DNA from: Eunapius fragilis
Lineage: Eukaryota > Porifera > Demospongiae > Spongillida > Spongillidae
Assembly (NCBI GenBank): GCA_963681505.1
Contig: OY811973.1
Span: 248,001 to 312,000 of the forward strand
DNA: 64,000 nt
Reading direction: 5' to 3'
Under the pieces are notes generated by a model that worked only from the letters and a program-made list of their open reading frames with translations, was not told the origin of the DNA and ran no database searches. How positions within the stretch are numbered: position 1 is the stretch's first letter; each line of letters starts with the position of its first letter. The position numbers were made by a program, and so were the translations under genes. This document shows positions 1-13,857 of the stretch, in pieces.

Positions 1-3000
1 TTCCATGAAGTAGGATCGCAACTCCACTAGTTTGTTAAATTAACACCTTGGTGGGAAGATAGCCAATTTTCTCCAACAGAAATGTATGGGAGGGAACCAC
101 TAATCTATTTGCATCGTACAGCCAAACCAATGAGCTGAATATATAGGAGGCATTATTTAGAGAAAGAAAACAGGTTACTCGTTCGTTCCATGAATAAATA
201 TCGCAACTCCACTAGTTTGTTAAATTAACACCTTGGTTGGAACATAGCCAATTTTCTCCCATAGAAATGTATGGGAGGGAACCACTAATCTATTTGAATG
301 GTACAGCCAAACCAATGAGCTGATTATAGAGGAGGCATTATTTTGTAAAAGAAAACAGGTTACTCGATCGTTCCATGAAGTAGGATCGCAAATCCACTAG
401 TTTGTTAAATTAACACGTTGTTGGGAAGATAGCCAATTTTCTCCTATAGAAATGTATGGGAGGGAACCACTAATCTATTTGCATCGTACAGCCAAACCAA
501 TGAGCTGAATATATAGGAGGCATTATTTAGAGAAAGAAAACAGGTTACTCGTTCGATCCATGAATACATATCGCAACTCCACTAGTTTGTTTAATTAACA
601 CCGTGGTTAGAACATAGCCAATTTTCTCCCATAGAAATGTATGGGAGGGAACCACTAATCTATTTGCATCGTACAGCCAAACCAATGAGCTGAATATATA
701 GGAGGCATTATTTAGAGAAAGAAAACAGGTTACTCGTCCGATCCATGAATACATATCGCAACTCCACTAGTTTGTTAATTAAACACCTTGGTTGGAACAT
801 AGCCAATTTTCTCCCATAGAAATGTATGGGAGGGAACCACTAATCTATATGAATGGTACAGCCAAACCAATGAGCTGATTATAGAGGAGGCATTATTTTG
901 TAAAAGAAAACAGGTTACTCGTTCGTTCCATGAAGTAGGATCGCAACTCCACTAGTTTGTTAAATTAACACCTTGGTGGGAAGATTGCCAATTTTCTCCC
1001 ATAGAAATGTATGGGAGGGAACCACTAATCTATTTGCATCGTACAGCCAAACCAATGAGCTGAATATTTAGGAGGCATTATTTAGAGAAAGAGAACAGCT
1101 TACTCGTTCGTTCCATGAATACATATCGCAACTCCACTAGTTTTTCATATTATCACCTTGGTTGGAACATAGCCAATTTTCTCCCATTGAAATGTATGGG
1201 AGGGAACCACTAATCTATTTGAATGGTACAGCCAAACCAATGAGCTGATTATAGAGGAGGCATTATTTTGTAAAAAAAAACAGGTTACTCGTTCGTTCCA
1301 CGAAGTAGGATCGCAACTCCACTAGTTTGTTAAATTAACACCGTGGTTAGAACATAGCCAATGTTCTCCCATAGAAATGTATGGGAGGGAACCACTAATC
1401 TATTTGCATCGTACAGCCAAACCAATATGCTGAATTTATAGGAGGCATTATTTAGAGAAAGATAACAGGTTACTCGTTCGTTCCATGAATACATATCGCA
1501 ACTCCACTAGTTTGTTAAATTAACACCTTGGTGGGAAGATAGCCAATGTTCTCCCATAGAAATGTATGGGAGGGAACCACTAATCTATTTGCATCGTACA
1601 GCCAAACTAATGACCTGAATATATAGGAGGCATTATTCAGAGAAAGAAAACAGGTTACTCGTTAGTTCAATGAATACATATCGCAACTCCACTAGTTTGT
1701 CAAATTAACACCTTGGTTAGAACATAGCCAATTTTCTCCCATAGAAATGTATGGGAGGGAACCACTAATCTATTTTATTGGTACAGCCAAACCAATGAGC
1801 TGAGTATATAGGAGGCATTATTTAGAGAAAGAAAACAGGTTACTCGTTCGTTCCATGATTACATATCGCAACTCCACTAGTTTGTTAAATCAACACCTTG
1901 GTTGGAAAATAGCCAATTTTCTCCCATTGAAATGTATGGGAGGGAACCACTAATCTATTTGAATGGTACAGCCAAACCAATAAGCTGATTATAGAGGAGG
2001 GATTGTTTTGTAAAAGAAAACAGGTTACTCGTTCGTTCCATGAAGTAGGATCGCAACTCCACTAGTTTGTTAAATTAATCACCTTGGTGGGAAGATAGCC
2101 AATTTTCTCCCATAGAAATGTATGGGAGGGAACCACTAATTCATTTGCATCGTTCAGCCAAACCAATGAGCTGAATATATAGGAGGCATTATTTAGAGAA
2201 AGAAAACAGGTTACTCGTTCGATCCATGAATACATAACGCAACTCCACTAGTTTGTTAAATTAACACCTTGGTTGGAACATAGCCAATTTTCTCCCATAG
2301 AAATGTATGGGAGGGAACCACTAATCTATTTGAATGGTGCAGCCAAACCAATGAGCTGATTATAGAGGAGGCATTATTTTGTAAAAGAAAACAGGTTACT
2401 CGTTCGTTCTATGAAGTAGGATCTTAACTTCACTAGTTTGTTAAATTAACACCTTGGTGGGAAGATTGCCAATTTTCTCCCATAGAAATGTATGGGAGGG
2501 AACCACTAATCTATTTTATTGTTACAGCCAAACCAATGAGCTGAATATATAGGAGGCATTATTTAGAGAAAGAAAACAGGTTACTCGTTCGTTCCATGAA
2601 TACATATCGCAACTCCACTAGTTTGTTAAATTAACACCGTGGTTAGAACATAGCCAATTTTCTCCCATAGAAATGTATGGGAGGGAACCACTAATCTATT
2701 TGAATGGTACAGCCAAACCAATGAGCTGATTATAGAGGATGCATTATTTTGTAAAAGAAAACAGGTTACTCGTTCGTTGCATGAAGTAGGATCGCAACTC
2801 CACTAGTTTGTTGAATTAACACCGTGGTTAGAACATACCCAATGTTCTCCCATAGAAATGTATGGGAGGGAACCACTAATCTATTTGCATCGTACAGCTA
2901 AACCAATATGCTGAATATATAGGAGGCATTATTTAGAGAAAGAAAACTGGTAACTCGTTCGTTCCATGAATACATATCGCAACTCCACTAGTTTGTTAAA

Positions 3001-4205
3001 TTAACACCTTGGTGGGAAGATAGCCAATGTTCTCCCATAGAAATGTATGGGAGGGAACCACTAATCTATTTGAATGGTACACCCAAACCAATGAGCTGAA
3101 TATATAGGAGGTATTATTTAGAGAAAGAAAACAGGTTACTCGTTTGATCCATGAATACATATCACAACTCCACTAGTTTGTTACATTAACACCGTGGTTA
3201 GAACATAGCCATTTTTCTCCCATAGAAATGTATGGGAGGGAACCACTAATCTATTTGCATCGTACAGCCAAACCAATGAGCTGAATATATAGGAGGCATT
3301 ATTTAGAGAAAGAAAACAGGTTACTCGTCCGATCCATGAATACATATCGCAACTCCACTAGTTTGTTAATTTAACACCTTGGTTGGAACATAGCCAATTT
3401 TCTCCCATAGAAATGTATGGGAGGGAACCACTAATCTATTTGAATGGTACACCCAAACCAATGAGCTGAATATATGGGAGGCATTATTCTGAGACAGAAA
3501 ACAGGTTACTCGTTCGTTCAATGAATACATATCGCAACTCCACTAGTTTGTCAAATTAACACCGTGGTTAGAACATAGCCAATTTTCTCCCATAGAAATG
3601 TATGGGAGGGAACCACTAATCTATTTGCATCGGACAGCCAAACCAATGAGCTGATTATAAAGGTGGCATTATTTTGTAAAAGAAAGAGGTTACTCGTTCG
3701 TTCCATGAAGTAGGATCGCAACTCCACTAGTTTGGTAAATTAACACCTTGGTGGGAAGATAGCCAATTTTCTCCCATAGAAATGTATGGGAGGGAACCAC
3801 TAATCTATTTGCATTGTTCAGCCAAACCAATGAGCTGAATATATAGGAGGCATTTTTTAGAGAAAGAAAACAGGTTACTCGTTTGATCCATGAATACATA
3901 TCGCAACTCCACTAGTTTGTTAAATTAACACCTTGGTTGGAACATAGCCAATTTTCTCCCATAGAAATGTATGGGAGGGAACCACTAATCTATTTGGATC
4001 GTACAGCCAAACCAATGAGCTGAATATATAGGAGGCATTATTTTGTAAAAGAAAACAGGTTACTCGTTCGTTCCATGAAGTAGGATCGCAACTCCACTAG
4101 TTTGTTAAATTAACACCTTGGTGGGAAGATAGCCAATGTTCTCCCATAGAAATGTATGGGAGGGAACCACTAATCTATTTGCATCGTACAGCCAAACCAA
4201 TGAGC

Positions 4206-5683
4206 TGATTATAAAGGTGGCATTATTTTGTAAAAGAAAGAGGTTACTCGTTCGTTCCATGAAGTAGGATCGCAACTCCACTAGTTTGTTAAATTAACAC
4301 CTTGGTGGGAAGATTGCCAATTTTCTCCCATAGAAATGTATGGGAGGGAACCACTAATCTATTTGGATCGCACAGCCAAACCAATGAGCTGAATATATAG
4401 GAGGCATTATTTAGAGAAAGAAAACAGGTTACTCGTTCGATCCATGAATACATAACGCAACTCCACTAGTTTGTTAAATTAACACCTTGGTTGGAACATA
4501 GCCAATTTTCTCCCATAGAAATGTATGGGAGGGAACCACTAATCTATTTGAATGGTACAGCCAAACCAATGAGCTGATTATAGAGGAGGCATTATTTTGT
4601 AAAAGAAAACAGGTTACTCGTTCGTTCTATGAAGTAGGATCTTAACTTCACTAGTTTGTTAAATTAACACCTTGGTGGGAAGATTGCCAATTTTCTCCCA
4701 TAGAAATGTATGGGAGGGAACCACTAATCTATTTTATTGTTACAGCCAAACCAATGAGCTGGGTATATAGGAGGCATTATTTAGAGAAAGAAAACTGGTA
4801 ACTCGTTCGTTCCATGAATACATATCGCAACTCCACTAGTTTGTTAAATTAACACCTTGGTGGGAAGATAGCCAATGTTCTCCCATAGAAATGTATGGGA
4901 GGGAACCACTAATCTATTTGCATCGTACAGCCAAACCAATGAGCTGATTATAAAGGTGGCATTATTTTGTAAAAGAAAGAGGTTACTCGTTCGTTCCATG
5001 AAGTAGGATCGCAACTCCACTAGTTTGTTAAATTAACACCTTGGTGGGAAGATTGCCAATTTTCTCCCATAGAAATGTATGGGAGGGAACCACTAATCTA
5101 TTTGGATCGCACAGCCAAACCAATGAGCTGAATATATAGGAGGCATTATTTAGAGAAAGAAAACAGGTTACTCGTTCGATCCATGAATACATAACGCAAC
5201 TCCACTAGTTTGTTAAATTAACACCTTGGTTGGAACATAGCCAATTTTCTCCCATAGAAATGTATGGGAGGGAACCACTAATCTATTTGAATGGTACAGC
5301 CAAACCAATGAGCTGATTATAGAGGAGGCATTATTTTGTAAAAGAAAACAGGTTACTCGTTCGTTCTATGAAGTAGGATCTTAACTTCACTAGTTTGTTA
5401 AATTAACACCTTGGTGGGAAGATTGCCAATTTTCTCCCATAGAAATGTATGGGAGGGAACCACTAATCTATTTTATTGTTACAGCCAAACCAATGAGCTG
5501 GGTATATAGGAGGCATTATTTAGAGAAAGAAAACAGGTTACTCGTTTGTTCCATGAATACATATCGCAACTCCACTAGTTTGTTAAATTAACACCGTGGT
5601 TAGAACATAGCCAATTTTCTCCCATTGAAATGTATAGGAGGGAACCACTAATCTATATGAATGGTACAGCCAAACCAATGAGC
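4206..5683 (+). repeat. Tandemly duplicated satellite tetramer (739 bp)
   Basis: Two adjacent tetramers share rare variants 739 bp apart: GATTATAAAGGTGG at about 4206 and 4945, CATAACGC heads at about 4439 and 5178, and GAGCTGGGTATATAGG at about 4759 and 5498. The spacing is 4 x 185 minus one, matching a 1-bp loss in GAAAGAGG. The match is strong for about 580 bp, then the fourth monomer differs. The CATAACGC monomer also occurs near 2221, 12 monomers upstream. Confidence 0.85.
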
Positions 5684-7430
5684 TGATTATAGAGGAGGCA
5701 TTATTTTGTAAAAGAAAACAGGTTTCTCGTTCGTTCCATGAAGTAGGATCGCAACTCCACTAGTTTGTTAAATTAACACCTTGGTGGGAAGATAGCCAAT
5801 TTTCTCCCATAGAAATGTATGGGAGGGAACCACTAATCTATTTGGATCGTACAGCCAAACCAATGAGCTGAATGTATAGGAGGCATTATTTAGAGAAAGA
5901 AAACAGGTTACTCGTTCGTTCCATGAAGTAGGATCGCAACTCCACTAGTTTGTTAAATTAATACCGTGGTTAGAATATAGCCAATTTTCTCCCATAGAAA
6001 TGTATGGGAGGGAACCACTAATCTATTTGGATCGTACAGCCAAACCAATGAGCTGAATATATAGGAGGCATTATTTAGAGAAAGAAAACAAGTTACTCGT
6101 TCGATCCATGAATACATATCGCAACTCCACTAGTTTGTTAAATTAACACCTTGGTTGGAACATAGACAATTTTCTCCCATAGAAATGTATGGGAGGAACC
6201 ACTAATCTATTTGAATGGTACAGCCAAACCATTGAGCTGAATATATAGGAGGCATTTTATAGAGAAAGAAAACAGGTTACTCGTTCGATCCATGAATACA
6301 TATCGCAACTCTACTATTTTGTTATATTAACACCTTGGTTGGAACATAGCTAATTTTCTCCCATAGAAATGTATGGGAGGGAACCACTAGTCTATTTGAA
6401 TGGTACAGCCAAACCAATGAGCTGATAATAGAGGAGGCATTATTTTGTAAAAGAAAACAGGTTACTCGTTCGTTCCATGAAGTAGGATCGCAACTCCACT
6501 AGTTTGTCAAATTAACACCGTGGTTAGAACATAGCCAATCTTCTCCCATAGAAATGTATGGGAGGGAACCACTAGTCTATTTTATTGTTACAGCCAAACC
6601 AATGAGCTGAATATATAGGAGCCATTATTTAGAGAAAGAGAACAGGTTATACGTTCGTTCCATGAATACATATCGCAACTCCACTAGTTTGTTAAATTAA
6701 CACCGTGGTTAGAACATACCCAATGTTCTCCAAAAGAAATGTATGGGAGGGAACCACTAATCTATTTGCATCGTACAGCCAAACCAATATGCTGAATATA
6801 TAGTAGGCATTATTTAGAGAAAGAAAACTGGTAACTCGTTCGTTCCATGAATACATATCGCAACTCCACTAGTTTGTTAAATTAACACCTTGGTTTGAAG
6901 ATAGCCAATGTTCTCCCATAGAAATGTATGGGAGGGAACCACTAATCTATTTGCATCGTACAGCCAAACCAATGAGCTGATTATAAAGGTGGCATTATTT
7001 TGTAAAAGAAAGAGGTTACTCGTTCGTTCCATGAAGTAGGATCGCAACTGCACTAGTTTGTTAAATTAACACCGTGGTTAGAACATAGCCAATTTTCTCC
7101 CATAGAAATGTATGGGAGGGAACCACTAATCTATTTGCATCGAACAGCCAAACCAATGAGCTGATTACAGAGGAGGCATTATTTTGTAAAAGAAAACAGG
7201 TTACTCGTTCGTTCCATGAAGTAGGATCGCAACTCCACTAGTTTGTTAAATTAACACCTTGGTGGGAAGATAGCCAATTTTCTCCCATAGAAACGTATGG
7301 GAGGGAACCACTAATCTATTTGCATCGTACAGCCAAACCAATGAGCTGAATATATAGGAGGCATTATTTAGAGAAAGAAAACAGGTTACTCGTTCGTTCC
7401 ATGAATACATATCGCAACTCCACTAGTTTG

Positions 7431-8908
7431 TTATATTATCACCTTGGTTGGAACATAGCCAATTTTCTCCAATTAAAATGTATGGGAGGGAACCACTAAT
7501 CTATTTGAATGGTACAGCCAAACCAATGAGCTGATTATAAAGGAGGCATTATTTTGTAAAAGAAAACAGGTTACTCGTTCGTTCCATGAAGTAGGATCGC
7601 AACTCCACTAGTTTGTTAAATTAACACCGTGGTTAGAACATAGCCAATGTTCTCCCATAGAAATGTATGGGAGGGAACCACTAATCTATTTGCATCGTAC
7701 AGCCAAACCAATATGCTGAATATATAGGAGGCATTATTTAGAGAAAGAAAGCTGGTTACTCGTTCGTTCCATGAATACATATCGCAACTCCACTAGTTTG
7801 TTAAATTAACACCTTGGTGGGAAGATAGCCAATGTTCTCCCATAGAAATGTATGGGAGGGAACCACTAATCTATTTGCATCGTACAGCCAAACCAATGAG
7901 CTGATTATAGAGGAGGCATTATTTTGAAATGAAAACAGGTTACTCGTTCATTCCATGAAGTAGGATCGCAACTCCACTAGTTTGTTAAATTAACACCTTG
8001 GTGGGAAGATAGCCAATTTTCTCCCATAGAAATGAATGGGAGGGAACCACTAATCTATTTGCATTGTTCAGCCAAACCAATGAGCTGAATATATAGGAGG
8101 CATTTTTTAGAGAAAGAAAACAGGTTACTCGTTTGATCCATGAATACATATCGCAACTCCACTAGTTTGTTATATTATCACCTTGGTTGGAACATAGCCA
8201 ATTTTCTCCAATTGAAATGTATGGGAGGGAACCACTAATCTATTTGAATGGTACAGCCAAACCAATGAGCTGATTATAAAGGAGGCATTATTTTGTAAAA
8301 GAAAACAGGTTACTCGTTCGTTCCATGAAGTAGGATCGCAACTCCACTAGTTTGTTAAATTAACACCGTGGTTAGAACATAGCCAATGTTCTCCCATAGA
8401 AATGTATGGGAGGGAACCACTAATCTATTTGCATCGTACAGCCAAACCAATATGCTGAATATATAGGAGGCATTATTTAGAGAAAGAAAACTGGTTACTC
8501 GTTCGTTCCATGAATACATATCGCAACTCCACTAGTTTGTTAAATTAACACCTTGGTGGGAAGATAGCCAATGTTCTCCCATAGAAATGTATGGGAGGGA
8601 ACCACTAATCTATTTGCATCGTACAGCCAAACCAATGAGCTGATTATAGAGGAGGCATTATTTTGAAATGAAAACAGGTTACTCGTTCATTCCATGAAGT
8701 AGGATCGCAACTCCACTAGTTTGTTAAATTAACACCTTGGTGGGAAGATAGCCAATTTTCTCCCATAGAAATGAATGGGAGGGAACCACTAATCTATTTG
8801 CATTGTTCAGCCAAACCAATGAGCTGAATATATAGGAGGCATTTTTTAGAGAAAGAAAACAGGTTACTCGTTTGATCCATGAATACATATCGCAACTCCA
8901 CTAGTTTG
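7431..8908 (+). repeat. Second tandemly duplicated satellite tetramer (739 bp)
   Basis: The rare variant TTATATTATCACC occurs at 7431 and 8170. The variant ATTTTGAAATGAAAAC occurs at 7921 and 8660. Both pairs are 739 bp apart, so the four-monomer block between them is a recent tandem duplication. The 1-bp shortfall from 740 is explained by the shared deletion in the GAAATGAAAAC variant. Confidence 0.85.
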
Positions 8909-11900
8909 TTAAATTAACACCTTGGTTGGAACATAGCCAATTTTCTCCCATATAAATGTATGGGAGGGAACCACTAATCTATTTGAATGGTACAGCCAAA
9001 CCAATGAGCTGAATGTATAGGAGGCATTATTTAGAGAAAGAAAACAGGTTACTCGTTCAATCCATGAATACATATCGCAACTCCACTAGTTTGTTAAATT
9101 AACACCATGGTTAGAACATAGCCAATTTTCTCCCATAGAAATGTATGGGAGGGAACCACTTATCGATTTGCATCGTACAGCCAAACCAATGAGCTGAATA
9201 TATAGGAGGCATTATTTAGAGAAAGAAAACAGGTTACTCGTTCGATCCATGAATACATATCGCAACTCCACTAGTGTGTTAAATTAACACCTTGGTTGGA
9301 ACAAAGCCAATTTTCTCCCATAGAAATGTATGGGAGGGAACCACTAATCTATTTGAATGGTACAGCCAAACCAATGAGCTGATTATAGAGAAGGCATTAT
9401 TTTGTAAAAGAAAACAGGTTGCTCGTTCGTTCCATGAAGTAGGATCGCAACACCACCAGTTTGTTAAATTAACACCTTGGTGGGAAAATTGCCAATTTTC
9501 TCCCATAGAAATGTATGGGAGGGAACCACTCATCTATTTGCATCGTACAGCCAAACCAATGAGCTGAATATATAGGAGGCATTATTTAGAGAAAGAGAAC
9601 AGCTTACTCGTTCGTTCCATGAATACATATCGCAACTCCACTAGTTTGTTATATTATCACCTTGGTTGGAACATAGCCAATTTTCTCCCATTGAAATGTA
9701 TAGGAGGGAACCACTAATCTATTTGAATGGTACAGCCAAACCAATGAGCTGATGATAGAGGAGGCATTATTTTGTAAAAGAAAACAGGTTACTCGTTCGT
9801 TCCATGAAGTAGGATCGCAACTCCACTAGTTTGTTAAATTAACACCATGGTTAGAACATAGCCAATGTTCTCCCATAGAAATGTATGGGAGGGAACCACT
9901 AATCTATTTGAATGGTACAGCCAAACCAATGAGCTGAATATATAGGAGGCATTATTTAGAGAACGAAAACAGGTTACTCGTTCGATCCATGAATACATAT
10001 CGCAACTCCACTAGTTTGTTAAATTAACACCGTGGTTAGAACATAGCCAATTGTCTCCCATAGAAATGTATGGGAGGGAACCACTAATCTATTTGCATCG
10101 TACAGCCAAACCAATGAGCTGAATATATAGGAGGCATTATTTAGAGAAAGAAAACAGGTTACTCGTTCGATCCATGCATACATATCGCAACTCACTAGTT
10201 TGTTAAATTAACACCTTGGTTGGAACATAGCCAATTTTCTCCCATAGAAATGTATGGGAGGGAACCACTAATCTATTTGAATGGTACAGCGAAACCAATG
10301 AGCTGAATATATAGGAGGCATTATTTGGAGAAAGAAAACAGGTTACTCGTTCGTTCCATGAATACATATCGCAACTCCACTAGTTTGTTAAATTAACACC
10401 GTGGTTAGAACATAGCCAATTTTCTCCCATAGAAATGTATGGGAGGGAACCACTTATCTATTTGCATCGTACAGCCAAACCAATGAGCTGAATATATAGG
10501 AGGCATTATTTAGAGAAAGAAAACAGGTTACTCGTTCGATCCATGAATACATATCGCAACTCCACTAGTTTGTTAAATTAACACCTTGGTTGGAACATAG
10601 CCAATTTTCTCCCATAGAAATGTATGGGAGGGAACCACTAATCTATTTGAATGGTACAGCCAAACCAATGAGCTGATTATAGAGGAGGCATTAGTTTGTA
10701 AAAGAAAACAGGTTACTCGTTCGTTCCATGAAGTAGGATCGCAACTCCACTAGTTTGTTAAATTAACACCTTGGTTGGAACATAGCCAATTTTCTCCCAT
10801 AGAAATGTATGGGAGGGAACCACTAATCTATTTGAATGGTACAGCCAAACCAATGAGCTGAATATATAGGAGGCATTATTTGGAGAAAGAAAACAGGTTA
10901 CTCGTTCGTTCCATGAATACATATCGCAACTCCACTAGTTTGTTAAATTAACACCGTGGTTAGAACATAGCCAATTTTCTCCCATTGAAATGTATAGGAG
11001 GGAACCACTAATCTATTTGAATGGTACAGCCAAACCAATGAGCTGATTAATAAGGAGGCATTAGTTTGTAAAAGAAAACAGGTTACTCGTTCGTTCCATG
11101 AAGTAGGATCGCAACTCCACTAGTTTGTTAAATTAACACCGTGGTTAGAACATAGCCAATGTTCTCCTATAGAAATGTATGGGAGGGAACCACTAATCTA
11201 TTTGCATCGTACAGCCAAACCAATATGCTGAATATATAGGAGGCATTATTTAGAGAAAGAAAACAGGTTACTCGTTCGTTCCATGAATACATATCGCAAC
11301 TTCACTAGTTTGTTAAATTAACACCTTGGTGGGAAGATAGCCAATGTTCTCCCATAGAAATGTATGGTAGGGAACCACTAATCTATTTGCATCGTACAGC
11401 CAAACCAATGAGCTGATTATAGAGGAGGCATTATTTTGTAAAAGAAAGCAGGTTTCTCGTTCGTTCCATGAAGTAGGATCGCAACTCCACTAGTTTGTTA
11501 AATTAACACCTTGGTGGGAAGATAGCCAATTTTCTCCCTTTGAAATGTATGGGAGGGAACCACTAATCTATTTGCATTGTTCAGCCAAACCAATGAGCTG
11601 AATATATAGGAGGCATTATTAAGTGAAAGAAAACAAGTTACTCATTCGATCCATGAATACATATCGCAACTCCACTAGTTTGTTAAATTAACACCTTGGT
11701 TGGAACATAGACAATTTTCTCCCATAGAAATGTATGGGAGGAACCACTAATCTATTTGAATGGTACAGCCAAACCATTGAGCTGAATATATAGGAGGCAT
11801 TATATAGAGAAAGAAAACAGGTTACTCGTTCGATCCATGAATACATATCGCAACTCTACTATTTTGTTATATTAACACCTTGGTTGGAACATAGCTAATT

Positions 11901-13852
11901 TTCTCCCATAGAAATGTATGGGAGGGAACCACTAGTCTATTTGAATGGTACAGCCAAACCAATGAGCTGATAATAGAGGAGGCATTATTTTGTAAAAGAA
12001 AACAGGTTACTCGTTCGTTCCATGAAGTAGGATCGCAACTCCACTAGTTTGTCAAATTAACACCGTGGTTAGAACATAGCCAATCTTCTCCCATAGAAAT
12101 GTATGGGAGGGAACCACTAGTCTATTTTATTGTTACAGCCAAACCAATGAGCTGAATATATAGGAGCCATTATTTAGAGAAAGAAAACAGGTTACTCGTT
12201 CGTTCCATGAATACATATCGCAACTCCACTAGTTTGTTAAATTAACACCGTGGTTAGAACATAGCCAATTTTCTCCCATAGAAATGTATGGGAGGGAACC
12301 ACTAATCTATTTGAATGGTACAGCCAAACCAATGAGCTGAATATATAGGAGGCATTATTTGGAGAAAGAAAACAGGTTACTCGTTCGTTCCATGAATACA
12401 TATCGCAACTCCACTAGTTTGTTAAATTAACACCGTGGTTAGAACATAGCCAATTTTCTTCTATAGAAATGTATGGGAGGGAACCACTTATCTATTTGCA
12501 TCGTACAGCCAAACCAATGAGCTGAATATATAGGAGGCATTATTTAGAGAAAGAAAACAGGTTACTCGTTCGATCCATGAATACATATCGCAACTCCACT
12601 AGTTTGTTAAATTAACACCTTGGTTGGAACATAGCCAATTTTCTCCCATAGAAATGTATGGGAGGGAACCACTAATCTATTTGAATGGTACAGCCAAACC
12701 AATGAGCTGATTATAGAGGAGGCATTATTTTGTAAAAGAAAACAGGTTACTCGTTCGTTCCATGAAGTAGGATCGCAACTCCACTAGTTTGTTAAATTAA
12801 CACCTTGGTGGGAAGATTGCCAATTTTCTCCCATAGAAATGTATGGGAGGGAACCACTAATCTATTTGCATCGTACAGCCAAACCAATGAGCTGAATATA
12901 TAGGAGGCATTATTTAGAGAAAGAGAACAGCTTACTCGCTCGTTCCATGAATACATATCGCAACTCCACTAGTTTGTTATATTATCACCTTGGTTGGAAC
13001 ATAGCCAATTTTCTCCCATTGAAATGTATAGGAGGGAACCACTAATCTATTTGAATGGTACAGCCAAACCAATGAGCTGATTAAAGAGGAGGCATTAGTT
13101 TGTAAAAGAAAACAGGTTACTCGTTCGTTCCATGAAGTAGGATCGCAACTCCACTAGTTTGTTAAATTAACACCATGGTTAGAACATAGCCAATGTTCTC
13201 CCATAGAAATGTATGGGAGGGAACCACTAATCTATTTGCATCGTACAGCCAAACCAATATGCTGAATATATAGGAGGCATTATTTAGAGAAAGAAAACAG
13301 GTTACTCGTTCGTTCCATGAATACATATCGCAACTCCACTAGTTTGTTAAATTAACACCTTGGTGGGAAGATAGCCAATGTTCTCCCATAGAAATGTATG
13401 GGAGGGAACCACTAATCTATTTGCATCGTACAGCCAAACCAATGAGCTGATTATAGAGGAGGCATTATTTTGTAAAAGAAAACAGGTTTCTCGTTCGTTC
13501 CATGAAGTAGGATCGCAACTCCACTAGTTTGTCAAATTAACACCGTGGTTAGAACATAGCCAATCTTCTCCCATAGAAATGTATGGGAGGGAACCACTAG
13601 TCTATTTAATTGGTACAGCCAAACCAATGAGCTGAATATATAGGAGCCATTATTTAGAGAAAGAAAACAGGTTACTCGTTCGTTCCATGAATACATATCG
13701 CAACTCCACTAGTTTGTTAAATTAACACCGTGGTTAGAACATAGCCAATTTTCTCCCATAGAAATGTATGGGAGGGAACCACTTATCTATTTGCATCGTA
13801 CAGCCAAAGCAATGAGCTGAATATATAGGAGGCATTATTTAGAGAAAGAAAA

Positions 13853-13857
13853 CTGGT
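13853..13857. other. Left target-site duplication of the BEL/Pao element
   Basis: CTGGT directly precedes the 5' LTR; CTGCT follows the 3' LTR at 19813-19817. Five base pairs with one mismatch fits BEL/Pao integration. Deleting the element and one target copy restores 185 bp between flanking monomer landmarks (13683 and 19828). Confidence 0.85.

Larger units (their letters stand above)
1..13857 (+). repeat. 185-bp satellite array, subfamily I (A/B dimers), forward
   Basis: About 75 head-to-tail copies of a 185-bp AT-rich monomer; the landmark TTCCATGAA or its variant falls at 186, 371 and 556, giving an exact 185-bp period. Two forms usually alternate. One has the head ATGAAGTAGGATCGC followed by ATTTGCATCG and GAATATATAGG. 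The other has the head ATGAATACATATCGC followed by ATTTGAATGG and GATTATAGAGG. The dimer is therefore 370 bp. The array is already in mid-monomer at base 1. Single-base changes and 1-bp indels are common, but no gene-like sequence interrupts it. No coding role is supported. It is probably heterochromatic satellite, an inference from repeat structure alone. Confidence 0.97.

Noticed and set aside
541..560. Pol III B-box-like GTTCGATCC in B monomers, hinting at a tRNA/SINE origin
   Set aside because: It is one base short of the GGTTCGANTCC consensus, no A-box at proper spacing was seen, and many monomers have GTTCGTTCC instead.
1..13857. CRISPR array
   Set aside because: Units are contiguous 185-bp repeats without unique spacers, in a metazoan context.
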